Origin: an uncultured Oxalobacter sp.
GTDB taxonomy: Bacteria; Pseudomonadota; Gammaproteobacteria; Burkholderiales; Burkholderiaceae_D
Reading direction: 5' to 3'
Length of the DNA: 64,000 nucleotides
NCBI GenBank assembly: GCA_934277985.1
Contig: CAKQWF010000003.1
Location: 62,001-126,000 of the forward strand
Below the pieces are notes generated by a model. That model did not search any database. It had not been told where the DNA came from and saw only the letters and a list, made by a program, of their open reading frames with translations. The position numbers and the translations under genes were made by a program. This document shows, one piece after another, positions 37,404 to 46,915 of the stretch. Every line of letters starts with the position of its first letter. Positions within the stretch are counted from its first letter, which is position 1.

Positions 37404-40400
37404 GGCGTTCCCCCCTGTGATTTGTTTTCGTCCGGTTTGTTGTCTCCGGTTTGCGTGCCGTCAGGTGGCATCAGGGTGACAGGGGACGTTTCGACTTTTT
37501 GCGAACGGGACGCGAAATATTGCCTGATCCTGCGCGCGAAGCGGATGAACGTATCGAAAAAGAGCGGCACGAACAGCAATGCCAGCGTGGAAACACCGAT
37601 CATGCCGCCGATGATGCCGGTACCGATCGAATGACGCGAATTGGCGCCCGCACCGGTCGCCAGTGCCAGCGGGATGACCCCGCCGATAAAAGCAAGCGAG
37701 GTCATGATGATCGGACGCAGACGGATTTTTCCGGCATCGACTGCGGCCTGTGCCGGTGTCGTCGCGGGATTTTCCGAAAGCCTGACGGCGAACTCGACGA
37801 TCAAGATAGCGTTTTTCGCCGCCAGACCGACCATGACCAGCAAGCCGATCTGGAAATACACATCGTTGTCCAGCCCGCGCAACCATGTCGCCAGCAACGA
37901 GCCGATCACCCCGAAGGGTACCGCCATCAACACCACGGCTGGCAATATCCAGCTTTCATACTGTGCCGCGAGAATCAGAAACACGAACAGTACGCCGAAA
38001 ACAAACACGATCATCGAGGATGTACCGGATTTCTGTTCTTCATAGGCGACACCCGACCAGCCGGTGGTATAGGAACGCGGCATCGTTTCCGCCGCGATCG
38101 ACGCGATCACGTCCATGGCTTCGCCGGAAGAATAGCCGGGCGCGGCATTGCCGGTGATTCTGGCTGCCGGAAACCCGTTGAAATGGGAAATCAGGTCGGG
38201 ACCGGTGGTATAGGACGTCGTCACCACCGATGAAAGCGGTACCATCTGTCCCTTCGCATTGCGGGTGTAAAGCCGCGTAATATCGTCCGGTGTGGTTCTG
38301 AATGCCGGTTCGGCCTGCATGATGACATACCAGACCCTGGAAAACTGGGTGAACTGGCTGACGATCGACGAACCGAACAGGGTTTGCAACGTACCATAGA
38401 CATCGTTCATATCCAGCCCGAGAAGTTGCGCGCGGTCACGATCGACGGAAACCGCCAGCTGCTGCGAACCGGCACGAAACGTCGAATTGACGCCTGTGAG
38501 CTCGGGATGTGTCCGCGCCTTCGCCACAATCCGGTCGATCACATCCTGCAACTGTTCGGGTGTATCCGTCCCGGTACTCTGTACCCAGAATTCGAATCCA
38601 CCCGTGGTGCCCAGTCCGGGAATCGGCGGCGGCAGAATCGGCAGGATTTCCGCCTCCTGAACGGATCGCGCCTGTTGGCCGAGCCGTGCCATGATCGCAC
38701 CTGCACTTTGCGTTTGTTCCGTTTCACTGTCTTTATACCGTTCGTCGAACGGATCGAGCGCCATGAAAAAGGTTCCCGCCGAATTGCGGTACCCGTTATC
38801 CAGCAACGAAAAGCCAGAAATGCCGACACGTGTCCGGATACCCGGCAAGCCTTCCGCGATCGACGAAACCTTTTCCATGACGGCTTTCGTGCGTCCCAGA
38901 CTGGACGAGTCCGGCAAAATCACCGCAGTAATCAGATATCCCTGGTCTTCCTGCGGCACGAAACTCGTCGGCAAGCGCTCGAACAGCACGACGATGGCGG
39001 CGACCATGACCGCGATACAGGCAAAGGAGCGCATGCCGTGCCGGATGATGGCGGCACACGCCTTGCCGTAACGCTGCGTGAGCGACTCGAAACGGCGGTT
39101 GAACCAGGCGAACGGCCCACGTTCCGGCGGCGGGGAATACGTCAGCCAGCAACCGCACAGGGCCGGTGTGAGCGTCAGCGCGACAAAACCGGAAATCGCC
39201 ACCGATACGGCGATCGTGATGGCGAACTGCTTGTAGAGCTGTCCTGTCGTCCCCGGGACGAATGCCGCAGGAACGAAGACGCAAACCAGCACCAGAACCG
39301 TCGCGATGATCGGGCTGACGAGCTCGCCCATCGCACGCATGGTCGCTTCCTTGCGCTGCATGGTACCTTTTTCCATGTTCCGTTCGACGTTTTCGACGAC
39401 CACGATCGCATCATCGACGACCAGCCCGATGGCCAGCACCAGCCCGAAAAGCGTCAGCATGTTGATCGTGAATCCCAGCAGGTACATGCCGGCGAATGTC
39501 CCCAGCAATGACACGACGATGGCCGATGTGGCGATGAGCGTCGCCCGGTATTGCTGCAAAAACCCGTAAATGACGCCCACTACGATAAATATGGCGACAA
39601 TCAGTGTCTTGATGACTTCCTGAATCGAAATCCGGACGAAATCGGTCGTATCCACCGCGATGACATAATCGATTCCTTCTGGAAACCCCGATTTGAGCGT
39701 TTCCAGCTCTGCGCGGATGGCTTTCGAGACATCCAGCGCGTTCGCACCGGGTTGCTGGACGATCTGGATAAAGGTGGCCGACTGGCCGTTCATTTGCGTA
39801 TCGACCAGATATGACTGTTTTCCCATCGCGGCACGCCCGATATCCTTCATCCGCACGATGGCGCTGCCGTCGTTGTCGGCACGGATAATCATGTTCTCGT
39901 AACCCGAAGCATCCTGAAAGGGAGAAGCCGTGACGGCAGGGTAGGTCAGCTGCGTATCCGGCAACGACGGTTCCCCGCCGACCTGACCGGCGGAAAACAG
40001 CTTGTTTTGCATGGCGACGGCATTGGCGACATCGCTTGCCATCACACCCAGCGAAGCCATCCTGTCCGGATCAAGCCACAAGCGCATGGCCTGATCGGCA
40101 GAACCGATAATCGAGGCCTGTCCCGCACCCGGAACCCGCTTGATCGCGTCAAGTACATGAACATTGGCATAATTGGAGACATATTCCTCGTCGAAACGCG
40201 CCGGGTCGCCATAAATGCCGACGAGCATGAGCATCGAGGACGACGCCTTGGCGACATCAACGCCGTTTTGCGTCACGGCATCCGGCAACTGCGTCATCGC
40301 CAGACTGACACGGTTTTGGACCTGTACCTGAGCGATATCCGGATCGGTTCCGATATTGAAATAGACCGTCAGCGAAAGCTGGCCGGACGATGAAGACGAC

Positions 40401-40648
40401 GAGGACATATACAGCATGTTGTCGATACCGTTGATCTGGCTTTCCAGCGGAGCTGCCACCGATTCCGCCAGCGTCGCCGCGTCCGCACCCGGATACTGCG
40501 CCGTCACCGTAATCTGCACCGGACTCATGTCCGGATACTGCTCCACAGGCAGCCTTGCCAGCGAAACGGCGCCGGCGATGCAGATAATCAGCGATACGAC
40601 AATGGCAAAGACCGGACGTTTGATGAAAAATGCGGAAAACATCGTCAT
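37400..40648 (-). CDS. RND multidrug efflux permease (AcrB/MexB family)
   Basis: 1082 residues, slightly longer than AcrB (1049) through a charged C-terminal tail. The start (MTMFSAFFIKRPVFAIVVSLIICIAGAVSLARLPVEQYPD) is typical of HAE1 pumps. The proton-relay aspartates lie in TM4, GLVVDDAIVVVENVER. The second half begins near RHGMRSFACIAVMVAAIVVLFERLPTSFVPQEDQGY and has TM10-12 complete. It forms the inner-membrane trimer that drives drug/proton antiport. It overlaps the adaptor gene and the outer-membrane gene by 4 bases each. Both of its partner subunits are needed, and the adaptor carries a stop. Confidence 0.95.
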   Translation of the reverse strand: MTMFSAFFIKRPVFAIVVSLIICIAGAVSLARLPVEQYPDMSPVQITVTAQYPGADAATLAESVAAPLESQINGIDNMLYMSSSSSSSGQLSLTVYFNIGTDPDIAQVQVQNRVSLAMTQLPDAVTQNGVDVAKASSSMLMLVGIYGDPARFDEEYVSNYANVHVLDAIKRVPGAGQASIIGSADQAMRLWLDPDRMASLGVMASDVANAVAMQNKLFSAGQVGGEPSLPDTQLTYPAVTASPFQDASGYENMIIRADNDGSAIVRMKDIGRAAMGKQSYLVDTQMNGQSATFIQIVQQPGANALDVSKAIRAELETLKSGFPEGIDYVIAVDTTDFVRISIQEVIKTLIVAIFIVVGVIYGFLQQYRATLIATSAIVVSLLGTFAGMYLLGFTINMLTLFGLVLAIGLVVDDAIVVVENVERNMEKGTMQRKEATMRAMGELVSPIIATVLVLVCVFVPAAFVPGTTGQLYKQFAITIAVSVAISGFVALTLTPALCGCWLTYSPPPERGPFAWFNRRFESLTQRYGKACAAIIRHGMRSFACIAVMVAAIVVLFERLPTSFVPQEDQGYLITAVILPDSSSLGRTKAVMEKVSSIAEGLPGIRTRVGISGFSLLDNGYRNSAGTFFMALDPFDERYKDSETEQTQSAGAIMARLGQQARSVQEAEILPILPPPIPGLGTTGGFEFWVQSTGTDTPEQLQDVIDRIVAKARTHPELTGVNSTFRAGSQQLAVSVDRDRAQLLGLDMNDVYGTLQTLFGSSIVSQFTQFSRVWYVIMQAEPAFRTTPDDITRLYTRNAKGQMVPLSSVVTTSYTTGPDLISHFNGFPAARITGNAAPGYSSGEAMDVIASIAAETMPRSYTTGWSGVAYEEQKSGTSSMIVFVFGVLFVFLILAAQYESWILPAVVLMAVPFGVIGSLLATWLRGLDNDVYFQIGLLVMVGLAAKNAILIVEFAVRLSENPATTPAQAAVDAGKIRLRPIIMTSLAFIGGVIPLALATGAGANSRHSIGTGIIGGMIGVSTLALLFVPLFFDTFIRFARRIRQYFASRSQKVETSPVTLMPPDGTQTGDNKPDENKSQGGTP

Positions 40649-41898
40649 CCCCTCATCGCCGGAGCCGGCGTATCTTGTTTGTCTGTATCGCCGGGCAATG
40701 TCACGGTACCGGAGCTGTCGTTCAAGCTTTCGCCAGCACGGCTGTCAGGCACGGCCGGCGAACCGGCAGGCGAGGGCATGTCTGCCGTTACATTGACGGC
40801 AATGCCGTTCGACAGCGACTGGACACCGTCGACGACGACCTGTTCGCCGTCATGCAATCCCTGGCGGATGACCCAATCCGTACCGGACATTTCTCCGACG
40901 ATGACCGGACGGTATTGTGCCTTGCCGTCCCTGATGACCCAGACGAAATGACCTTTCGCACCTTGCTGTACCGCTTTTTGCGGAATCGCGACCGCATCGG
41001 GACGAACGGCACCCGTCAGGCGGACCCTGACGAACTGGTTCGGTTTCAGCACGCCTTCGGGATTGTCCAGACTGGCACGCAGCTGGCTCGTTCCGGTCGC
41101 TGCATCGTAATCGGGCGACGCGAACACGATTTTTCCCCGATGCGGAAAAACCGTTCCGTCCGGCAAAATCACCTTGACGACAAAGCTTCCATCCACCGGG
41201 ACTTTCAGCTATCCGTCCCGAACCTGCTTTTGCATATCGAGCACACTGTTTTCCGACAGGCTGAAATTCACCCACATGGGAGTCATGACATAAACGGTCG
41301 TCAGCTGGCTGTTGATGGCATTGACATAGCTCCCTTCTGAAACGGCAGCCGCGCCGGCCATTCCTTCGACAGGGGAACGGATCGTGGTATAGGAAAGATT
41401 CAGTTTCGCCGCGTCAAGCTGCGCCCTGGCCTGATGCATGGCAGCCTGTGTCGTCAGAAACTGTCCGCGCGCATTGTCCAGATCCTTTCTTGACAATGCA
41501 TTGAGTTCGACGAGCGGTTTGATCCGGTCGAGATTGGCTTTTGCCGTGGCATGTGCCGCCGTACTGGAATCCAGCGCCGCCCGTGCTTCATCGAGCTGTA
41601 CCTGAAAAGGTCGCGGATCGATCGTGAACAGGACTTGCCCGTTCTTGACCATGCCGCCTTCCTGATACAGGCGCTTTTGCAAGAATCCGTTGACTCTGGC
41701 CTGGATATTGACCTTGTGTGAACTGGCGGTTTGCGCCACGTATTCCATCGTGACCGGCAAATCGGCGCTCCTGACCGTCATGGTCGTGACTTCCGGTCTT
41801 TCCATTACGGCATCGTCCTGCCGTTTTCCGCATCCCGACAACAGCAGCGACAACACCATCGCCGCCACCATACCGGTCACCCGTGCCTGATTTTCCAC
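40645..41898 (-). pseudogene. RND periplasmic adaptor with in-frame amber stop
   Basis: A 417-codon frame encodes an AcrA/MexA-type adaptor, interrupted at codon 230 by TAG (41209-41211). The first part (41209-41898) has a lipoprotein signal (AAMVLSLLLSGC), the biotinyl-lipoyl halves (HKVNIQARVNGFLQKRLYQEGGMVKNGQVLFTID) and the coiled-coil hairpin. The second part (40645-41208) continues in the same frame with the beta-barrel and membrane-proximal domains (VFASPDYDAATGTSQLRASLDNPEGVLKPNQFVRVRLTG). The rest aligns smoothly, so one C-to-T change in a CAG codon would explain it. Without read-through the product loses half its barrel. A GTG at 41194-41196 could restart the C-terminal part, but that fragment would lack a signal peptide. 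Confidence 0.85.
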
Positions 41899-42192
41899 CC
41901 GATTCTCCTGACAATTGCCGTTTCATGGAACCTTGCATGTGCCGTTTCTTCACAAACCGGCACAACACTGGCACCACCATAGCCCAAGGGGGGACATGCA
42001 CCTTTTACTTAAATCAGAACACGACACGATTTGCCGGCATGCCGGCAAAAGATTGCCTGGCATCAAGAGCATGTCGCATATCAGTGAAATAAGAGGAAAA
42101 AAGGCAAGTGAGGCATCGTTTGCTGACTTCACGTACAATGAACAGCATATCCTTCGCGGAAAACCGTCCGAAAGCCAGCAACAGGAAACCAT
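41899..42192. other. divergent promoter region of RND operon and thiD
   Basis: This 294-bp gap holds the 20-bp palindrome annotated at 42030-42049 and promoters for both directions. I found no TPP riboswitch ahead of thiD (no CUGAGA-type core) and no regulator gene for the efflux operon. Confidence 0.5.
42030..42049. promoter_or_regulatory. 20-bp perfect palindrome, possible repressor site
   Basis: TTTGCCGGCA (42030-42039) is followed directly by its exact complement TGCCGGCAAA (42040-42049). It lies 132 bases upstream of the efflux adaptor start and 143 bases upstream of thiD. The size fits a dimeric repressor such as a TetR-family protein, but no such gene is adjacent. Confidence 0.5.
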
Positions 42193-42999
42193 ATGATCGC
42201 AAACGTTTTGACAATCGCCGGAACCGACCCGAGCGGCGGCGCCGGCATATCCGCCGACCTGAAAACCTTTTCGGCGCTGGGTACCTACGGCATGGCCGCC
42301 ATTACGGCCGTCGTAGCGCAAAACACGCAAGGCGTCCGGTCTTTCCGGACACTGGAACCGGCTTTCGTCGCCGAACAGATCGACGCCGTTTTCGATGATG
42401 TCGAGGTGGCTGCCGTCAAGATCGGCATGGTCGCCACCGCCGCGATCGCCGAAGCGATCGCCGATACACTGGAAAAACATCCCGCCTGTCCGGTCGTACT
42501 CGATCCCGTCATGGTCGCCAAAAGCGGGGATATCCTGCTCAAGCCCGATGCGATCGCCGCCATCCGCGACAGGCTGGTACCGATGGCGACCATCATCACG
42601 CCGAATTTGCCCGAAGCGGCCGTCCTGCTCGACAGGGATGCGCCCGATACGCTCGCAGGCATGCGGGCAATGCTGCCGCCACTGCACGCACTCGGTGCGC
42701 GATGGATCATGCTAAAGGGCGGCAGCCTGCCGGAAACCGCTTCGAAAGACAGTGCCGATTTTCTGTCAGGAGAACGGAAGGTCATCCCGCTGAGCGCACC
42801 GCGGATCCGTACGAACAATCTCCACGGCACGGGATGCACGCTCTCGGCCGCCATCGCCGCGCTGATGACACGCATGCCGTTACCAGAAAGCGTCGCTGCC
42901 GCCAAACAATACCTGACCGGCGCACTGCAAGCATCGGCATCCTTGAATGTCGGGCACGGGCATGGCCCGGTCCATCATTTCCATTCGTGCTGGAAATGA
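42193..42999 (+). CDS. thiD: hydroxymethylpyrimidine/phosphomethylpyrimidine kinase
   Basis: 268 residues of the ribokinase-like fold. The start MIANVLTIAGTDPSGGAGISADLKTFSALGTYGMAAITAVVAQNT is diagnostic of ThiD; the C-terminal anion-hole motif is NNLHGTGCTLSAAIAA. It phosphorylates HMP and then HMP-P for the pyrimidine half of thiamin. It stands alone between the RND operon and ygfZ, with no other thiamin genes nearby. It is convergent with ygfZ, 50 bp away. Confidence 0.95.
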   Translation: MIANVLTIAGTDPSGGAGISADLKTFSALGTYGMAAITAVVAQNTQGVRSFRTLEPAFVAEQIDAVFDDVEVAAVKIGMVATAAIAEAIADTLEKHPACPVVLDPVMVAKSGDILLKPDAIAAIRDRLVPMATIITPNLPEAAVLLDRDAPDTLAGMRAMLPPLHALGARWIMLKGGSLPETASKDSADFLSGERKVIPLSAPRIRTNNLHGTGCTLSAAIAALMTRMPLPESVAAAKQYLTGALQASASLNVGHGHGPVHHFHSCWK

Positions 43000-43049
43000 T
43001 TCTGCCAACATCCTGAAGCGGCGGTATGCGTCGCCTCGGTGATTTCCGT

Positions 43050-44030
43050 TCAGATGGCAGGCTTGCTGACCCAGGAAACGGCAGGGCCGTCCGCTGAAAG
43101 CGCATGGACGGCGACACCGTTTTCCTGCGTATCCAGATTCATGACCGCCAGAAAATCCGTCCGCCCGCCGTCACGCCGTGCGGACTGAAGCACCACCCCG
43201 CAGGGATTGCCGTCTCTGTCGACCAGATCGGCGCCGGCAGGAATGTCAACATCTCCGGATGTGACATAACCGTGGAACAGCTTGCGTTTGACAGCCCCGC
43301 GGAACTGGCTGCGCGCAATCACTTCCTGTCCGGGATAACAGCCTTTCGTGAACGAAAGCCCGCCGGCTTCTTCCAGATTGACCATCTGCGGAACGAAACG
43401 GTCTTGTACCGCCAGCGTGATGTCCGGCACACCCGCTTCAATATCGCCCAGCGTCCAGCCATCCGCGCCGCAAACCGGCAATTCGGAGGCGAGTGCGTCA
43501 TACATCGCCTGATAGCGCAAGGCCGAAACGGCCAGCAGGTAGCGGGGCGCACCGAAAGCATCGGCCATGCGTACCAGCACACCGTTTTCGTTTTCGGTCT
43601 TGCCGTACACGACGTCAGGCAAGTCGGGGAACCATCGCGAAAGCGACGCGGCGGCACGTTTGCCACCGATGCCGGCCAGCCGGACATTGCCACGTTCATC
43701 GGACAGGACAACCTTCGCGCGCAAAATATAAATCTGAAGCCGTTTTTTCAGCGCGTCGAGTATATCGGCCGGCAGGCTCATCCAGACCTTGCCGGCGGAT
43801 TTCCATACACAAAAACGCGCCAGCATGCGGCCTTGCGGGGTGCAATACGCGGCCAGACGGGCGCTTTTTCCATCAAGATGTTCGATGTCGTTGCTGAGCT
43901 GGCCGTGGATGAAACGCACGGCATCTTCGCCTTCCAGCGAGAGCAGGCCAGTCTGATCCATCGGAATGACATAACCGGATGCCAGCATATCCGGCGAGCA
44001 GGAAAGGCGTGTCGGGTTCATGGTTTCCAT
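43050..44030 (-). CDS. ygfZ: folate-binding Fe-S cluster protein YgfZ
   Basis: 326 residues from the ATG at 44028-44030 (METMNPTRL); the next ATG at 44021 is possible. The frame runs on upstream for hundreds of codons, but that part overlaps mltG on the other strand and has no similarity. The signature KGCYPGQEVIAR is present (SFTKGCYPGQEVIARSQFRG), with the reactive Cys. The fold resembles the GcvT T-protein and binds tetrahydrofolate. YgfZ supports assembly or repair of certain [4Fe-4S] enzymes, including the MiaB class. It is divergent from mltG by 93 bp; this ygfZ-mltG-tmk arrangement is common in betaproteobacteria. Confidence 0.92.
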   Translation of the reverse strand: METMNPTRLSCSPDMLASGYVIPMDQTGLLSLEGEDAVRFIHGQLSNDIEHLDGKSARLAAYCTPQGRMLARFCVWKSAGKVWMSLPADILDALKKRLQIYILRAKVVLSDERGNVRLAGIGGKRAAASLSRWFPDLPDVVYGKTENENGVLVRMADAFGAPRYLLAVSALRYQAMYDALASELPVCGADGWTLGDIEAGVPDITLAVQDRFVPQMVNLEEAGGLSFTKGCYPGQEVIARSQFRGAVKRKLFHGYVTSGDVDIPAGADLVDRDGNPCGVVLQSARRDGGRTDFLAVMNLDTQENGVAVHALSADGPAVSWVSKPAI

Positions 44031-44123
44031 AAAAACTGTTTTCGTATCAATGGAAGTCGAGTATATTCTCTTTTTCCCTTTCATGATGATCTTTGTCAAA
44101 CCGTCCCGATCCGACCGTTTTGC

Positions 44124-45125
44124 ATGAAACAGTCTGCCAAAAGAAAAATCCTCATCGCCGTCGCCATGGCGATAGCGGCCGTCTCCCTTGCCGTCATCGC
44201 GCTGTTTTGCTGGGCACACATGCCCGTATTCGGGCAGGGAAAACCGGTCGATTTCGAAATCGCTCCCGGTGCGACGGTCAAAAGCGTGACGACGCAACTT
44301 GCCAAACAGGATGTTCCGCTCAACGAGACGATGTTCATCATGCTGGTACGCCTCACCGGCAACAGTACGGCATTGCGTGCCGGACCGTATGAACTCAAGG
44401 CAGGCGAAACACCGGCCAGACTGCTGGAAAAAATCACCAAAGGGATTTTCGCCATGGAGTCGCTGACCATCATCGAAGGCTGGAATTTCCGCCAGATGCG
44501 TCAGGCCGTCGCGCGGCATCCCGCCCTGAAACACGAAACGGCCGGATTGTCCGAACGCGAACTCCTGAAAAAACTCGGTATCGACCACCGTGCCGGCGAA
44601 GGGCTGTTCTTCCCGGACACGTATCTGTTCCGCCGTGGTGCCGAAGACATGCAGATTTACCGGCAAGCCCACGAGGCCATGATGATGCGGCTCAATGCCC
44701 TCTGGGAAGAACGCGACCCGGCATTGCCCTACAAGACGCCTTATGAAGCGCTGGTCATGGCCTCGATCATCGAAAAGGAAACCGCACATCCGGGCGACAG
44801 GGACATGATTTCCGGCGTATTCGCCAACCGTCTGAAAATCGGCATGAAACTCCAGACCGATCCGACCGTGATCTACGGCATGGGAGAACGGTACAAGGGA
44901 AAAATCCGCAAAATCGACTTGCGGACCGACACGCCCTACAATACCTATACCCGGTACGGCTTGCCGCCGACACCGATCGCGTTGCCGGGCGGTGAATCGC
45001 TGGAAGCCGCTTTTTATCCGGCGGAAACCGATGCGCTGTATTTCGTGGCACGCGGCGACGGAACCAGCCATTTTTCCCGGAGTCTCGACGAACATAACCG
45101 GGCAGTTGACAAGTACATCCGATGA
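44124..45125 (+). CDS. mltG: endolytic murein transglycosylase MltG
   Basis: 333 residues from the ATG at 44124, directly before a charged N-terminus and a single membrane anchor ([25 protein letters not shown]). A LysM-like part ([35 protein letters not shown]) precedes the YceG catalytic domain with [10 protein letters not shown], the catalytic Glu in [14 protein letters not shown] and [22 protein letters not shown]. It cuts nascent glycan strands at the inner membrane and may set their length. It overlaps tmk by 4 bases (ATGA). Confidence 0.95.
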   Translation: MKQSAKRKILIAVAMAIAAVSLAVIALFCWAHMPVFGQGKPVDFEIAPGATVKSVTTQLAKQDVPLNETMFIMLVRLTGNSTALRAGPYELKAGETPARLLEKITKGIFAMESLTIIEGWNFRQMRQAVARHPALKHETAGLSERELLKKLGIDHRAGEGLFFPDTYLFRRGAEDMQIYRQAHEAMMMRLNALWEERDPALPYKTPYEALVMASIIEKETAHPGDRDMISGVFANRLKIGMKLQTDPTVIYGMGERYKGKIRKIDLRTDTPYNTYTRYGLPPTPIALPGGESLEAAFYPAETDALYFVARGDGTSHFSRSLDEHNRAVDKYIR

Positions 45126-45754
45126 ATCCGAACGAACATCATCCATTGACAGGCCGTTTCCTGACATTCGAGGGAATCGACGGCGCAGGCAAATCGACCC
45201 ATATCGACTATGTCACCGAACTGTTGCGCGAGCGTGATCTCACGGTCGTCGTCACCCGCGAACCGGGCGGCACACCCCTTGGCGAAAAACTGCGCGAACT
45301 GCTGTTGCATACACCCATGCACGCCGAAACGGAAGCGCTGCTGATGTTCGCCGCCAGACGCGAGCATATCGAACAAGTCATCGAACCGGCATTGCGCCGC
45401 GGCGACTGGGTACTCTCCGACCGTTTCACGGACGCTTCCTTTGCCTATCAGGGCGGGGGACGCATGCTTGACATCACCAGACTCGAAGCGCTGGAACGCT
45501 GGGTGCATCCGCACTTGCAACCGGATATGACCTTGCTGTTCGATGTCTCGCCGGAAACGGCCGCCGAACGTCTCAAGGCTGTGCGCTCCCCTGACAAGTT
45601 CGAAAGGGAAAAGGCTGTTTTTTTCAATCGTGTGCGGCAAGCCTATCTCGACCGTGCCAAAGCCTTTCCCGACCGCTTCAGGATCATTGACAGTTCCCGA
45701 CCGATCGCGGAAATCCGCGATACGATCCACAGCCTGATCGATACCCTGAAATGA
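45122..45754 (+). CDS. tmk: thymidylate kinase
   Basis: 210 residues. Walker A is [12 protein letters not shown]; the DR-x motif is [37 protein letters not shown] follows the P-loop, all typical of Tmk. It makes dTDP from dTMP. Its start overlaps the mltG stop, and holB follows after 57 bp, giving the conserved mltG-tmk-holB cluster. Confidence 0.96.
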   Translation: MNPNEHHPLTGRFLTFEGIDGAGKSTHIDYVTELLRERDLTVVVTREPGGTPLGEKLRELLLHTPMHAETEALLMFAARREHIEQVIEPALRRGDWVLSDRFTDASFAYQGGGRMLDITRLEALERWVHPHLQPDMTLLFDVSPETAAERLKAVRSPDKFEREKAVFFNRVRQAYLDRAKAFPDRFRIIDSSRPIAEIRDTIHSLIDTLK

Positions 45755-45811
45755 AGTGGCACGATAAAGTTAAACCGGAATATCAAGAAAACAGCGCAAT
45801 AATATGAAAAT

Positions 45812-46858
45812 ATGGAAAATCTTGTTTATCCATGGCATCTTGAAAACTGGCGCCACCTGTTAAGGACCGAGCCGAAACTGCCGCATGCGCTGTTGTTTTA
45901 CGGCCCGTCAGGCACCGGTATCGACACATTCGCCGAAACATTCGCCAAGGCCTTGCTGTGCGAAAAACGCCCTGAAAGCGGCGATCCATGCAATGCCTGC
46001 GAATCCTGCCACTGGTTCGATTTGCATACCCATCCCGACTACCGCATGGTAATGCCCGAAGCGCTGGAAATCGTGCGCGGTATCGAACCGTCCGGCGATT
46101 CGGCTTCAGGTGAGGAAGAGGCACCCGTTGCGAAAGGTTCGCGAGAACCGTCCCGAAAAATCGGGATCGACCGTATCCGTACGCTGGCGGATTTCATCAA
46201 TATTTCCACCCATCGTGGCGGACGACGTATCGTTTTCATCTGTCCGGCGGAAGCCATGACGTCCGAATCCTCGAACGCACTGTTGAAAATGCTGGAAGAA
46301 CCGCCACCGCAAACGCTGTTCATTCTGCTTGCGCACCATCTGGACGCCTTGTTGCCGACGATCGTGTCGCGGTGCTTCAAGACGGCTTTTTCCATGCCGG
46401 ACCGAGATCTGGCATGCAGCTGGCTGACGCAACAGGGCGTTGCCGACGCGCAAAACTGGCTGGCACAGGAAGGCGGCGCACCTGTCGATGCGCTGCACCA
46501 GGCACAGCAGGGCGGTCGAGAAGAAATGACCCGCCTGCTCGATACTCTCTCCGCACCGGACGATACGGCACTGCTTGCCGCTGCCGAAAAACTCCAGAAA
46601 GTCCCGATGGGTGACATCATCACCTGGTACCAGCGCTGGCTGTGCGACGTGCTTTCGCTGCGGCTGGCCGGACATATCCGCTATTACCCGGGATACCGCA
46701 GTCAACTGGAAAAGGTGGCGGCCCGCGCCGACAGCCTGCAACTTGCCGAAGCCGTCCGCGAAAGCGGCCAGCGCAAACGGGTAGCGGATCACCCGCTGGT
46801 GGCGCGTCTGGCGATAGAAGACATGCTCCTTGAATACCGGAAAATTTTCTCACGGTAG
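45812..46858 (+). CDS. holB: DNA polymerase III subunit delta'
   Basis: 348 residues. A clamp-loader AAA+ domain starts PWHLENWRHLLRTEPKLPHALLFYGPSGTGIDTFAETFAKALLCE; the P-loop has Ile-Asp instead of Lys-Ser/Thr, as expected for the non-hydrolysing delta'. Four zinc-binding cysteines lie in CEKRPESGDPCNACESC. The sensor-type TIVSRCFK and the C-terminal collar domain follow. An insertion of about 25 residues (EPSGDSASGEEEAPVAKGSREPSRKI) is acidic and probably a loop. It follows tmk and precedes tatD. Confidence 0.93.
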   Translation: MENLVYPWHLENWRHLLRTEPKLPHALLFYGPSGTGIDTFAETFAKALLCEKRPESGDPCNACESCHWFDLHTHPDYRMVMPEALEIVRGIEPSGDSASGEEEAPVAKGSREPSRKIGIDRIRTLADFINISTHRGGRRIVFICPAEAMTSESSNALLKMLEEPPPQTLFILLAHHLDALLPTIVSRCFKTAFSMPDRDLACSWLTQQGVADAQNWLAQEGGAPVDALHQAQQGGREEMTRLLDTLSAPDDTALLAAAEKLQKVPMGDIITWYQRWLCDVLSLRLAGHIRYYPGYRSQLEKVAARADSLQLAEAVRESGQRKRVADHPLVARLAIEDMLLEYRKIFSR

Positions 46859-46915
46859 GCAACGAATTTCTGTAAAATACCGGCCTGCTTTCAACCCAAT
46901 CCGATTTGCACGATC

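Noticed and set aside
41899..42192. TPP riboswitch upstream of thiD
   Set aside because: I searched by eye for the conserved CUGAGA and ACC-UGAUCUGG-like elements and did not find them.
44031..45167. Long minus-strand open frame continuing upstream of ygfZ
   Set aside because: It lies fully opposite mltG, shows no family signature and has shadow-type composition; ygfZ starts at 44030 or 44021.
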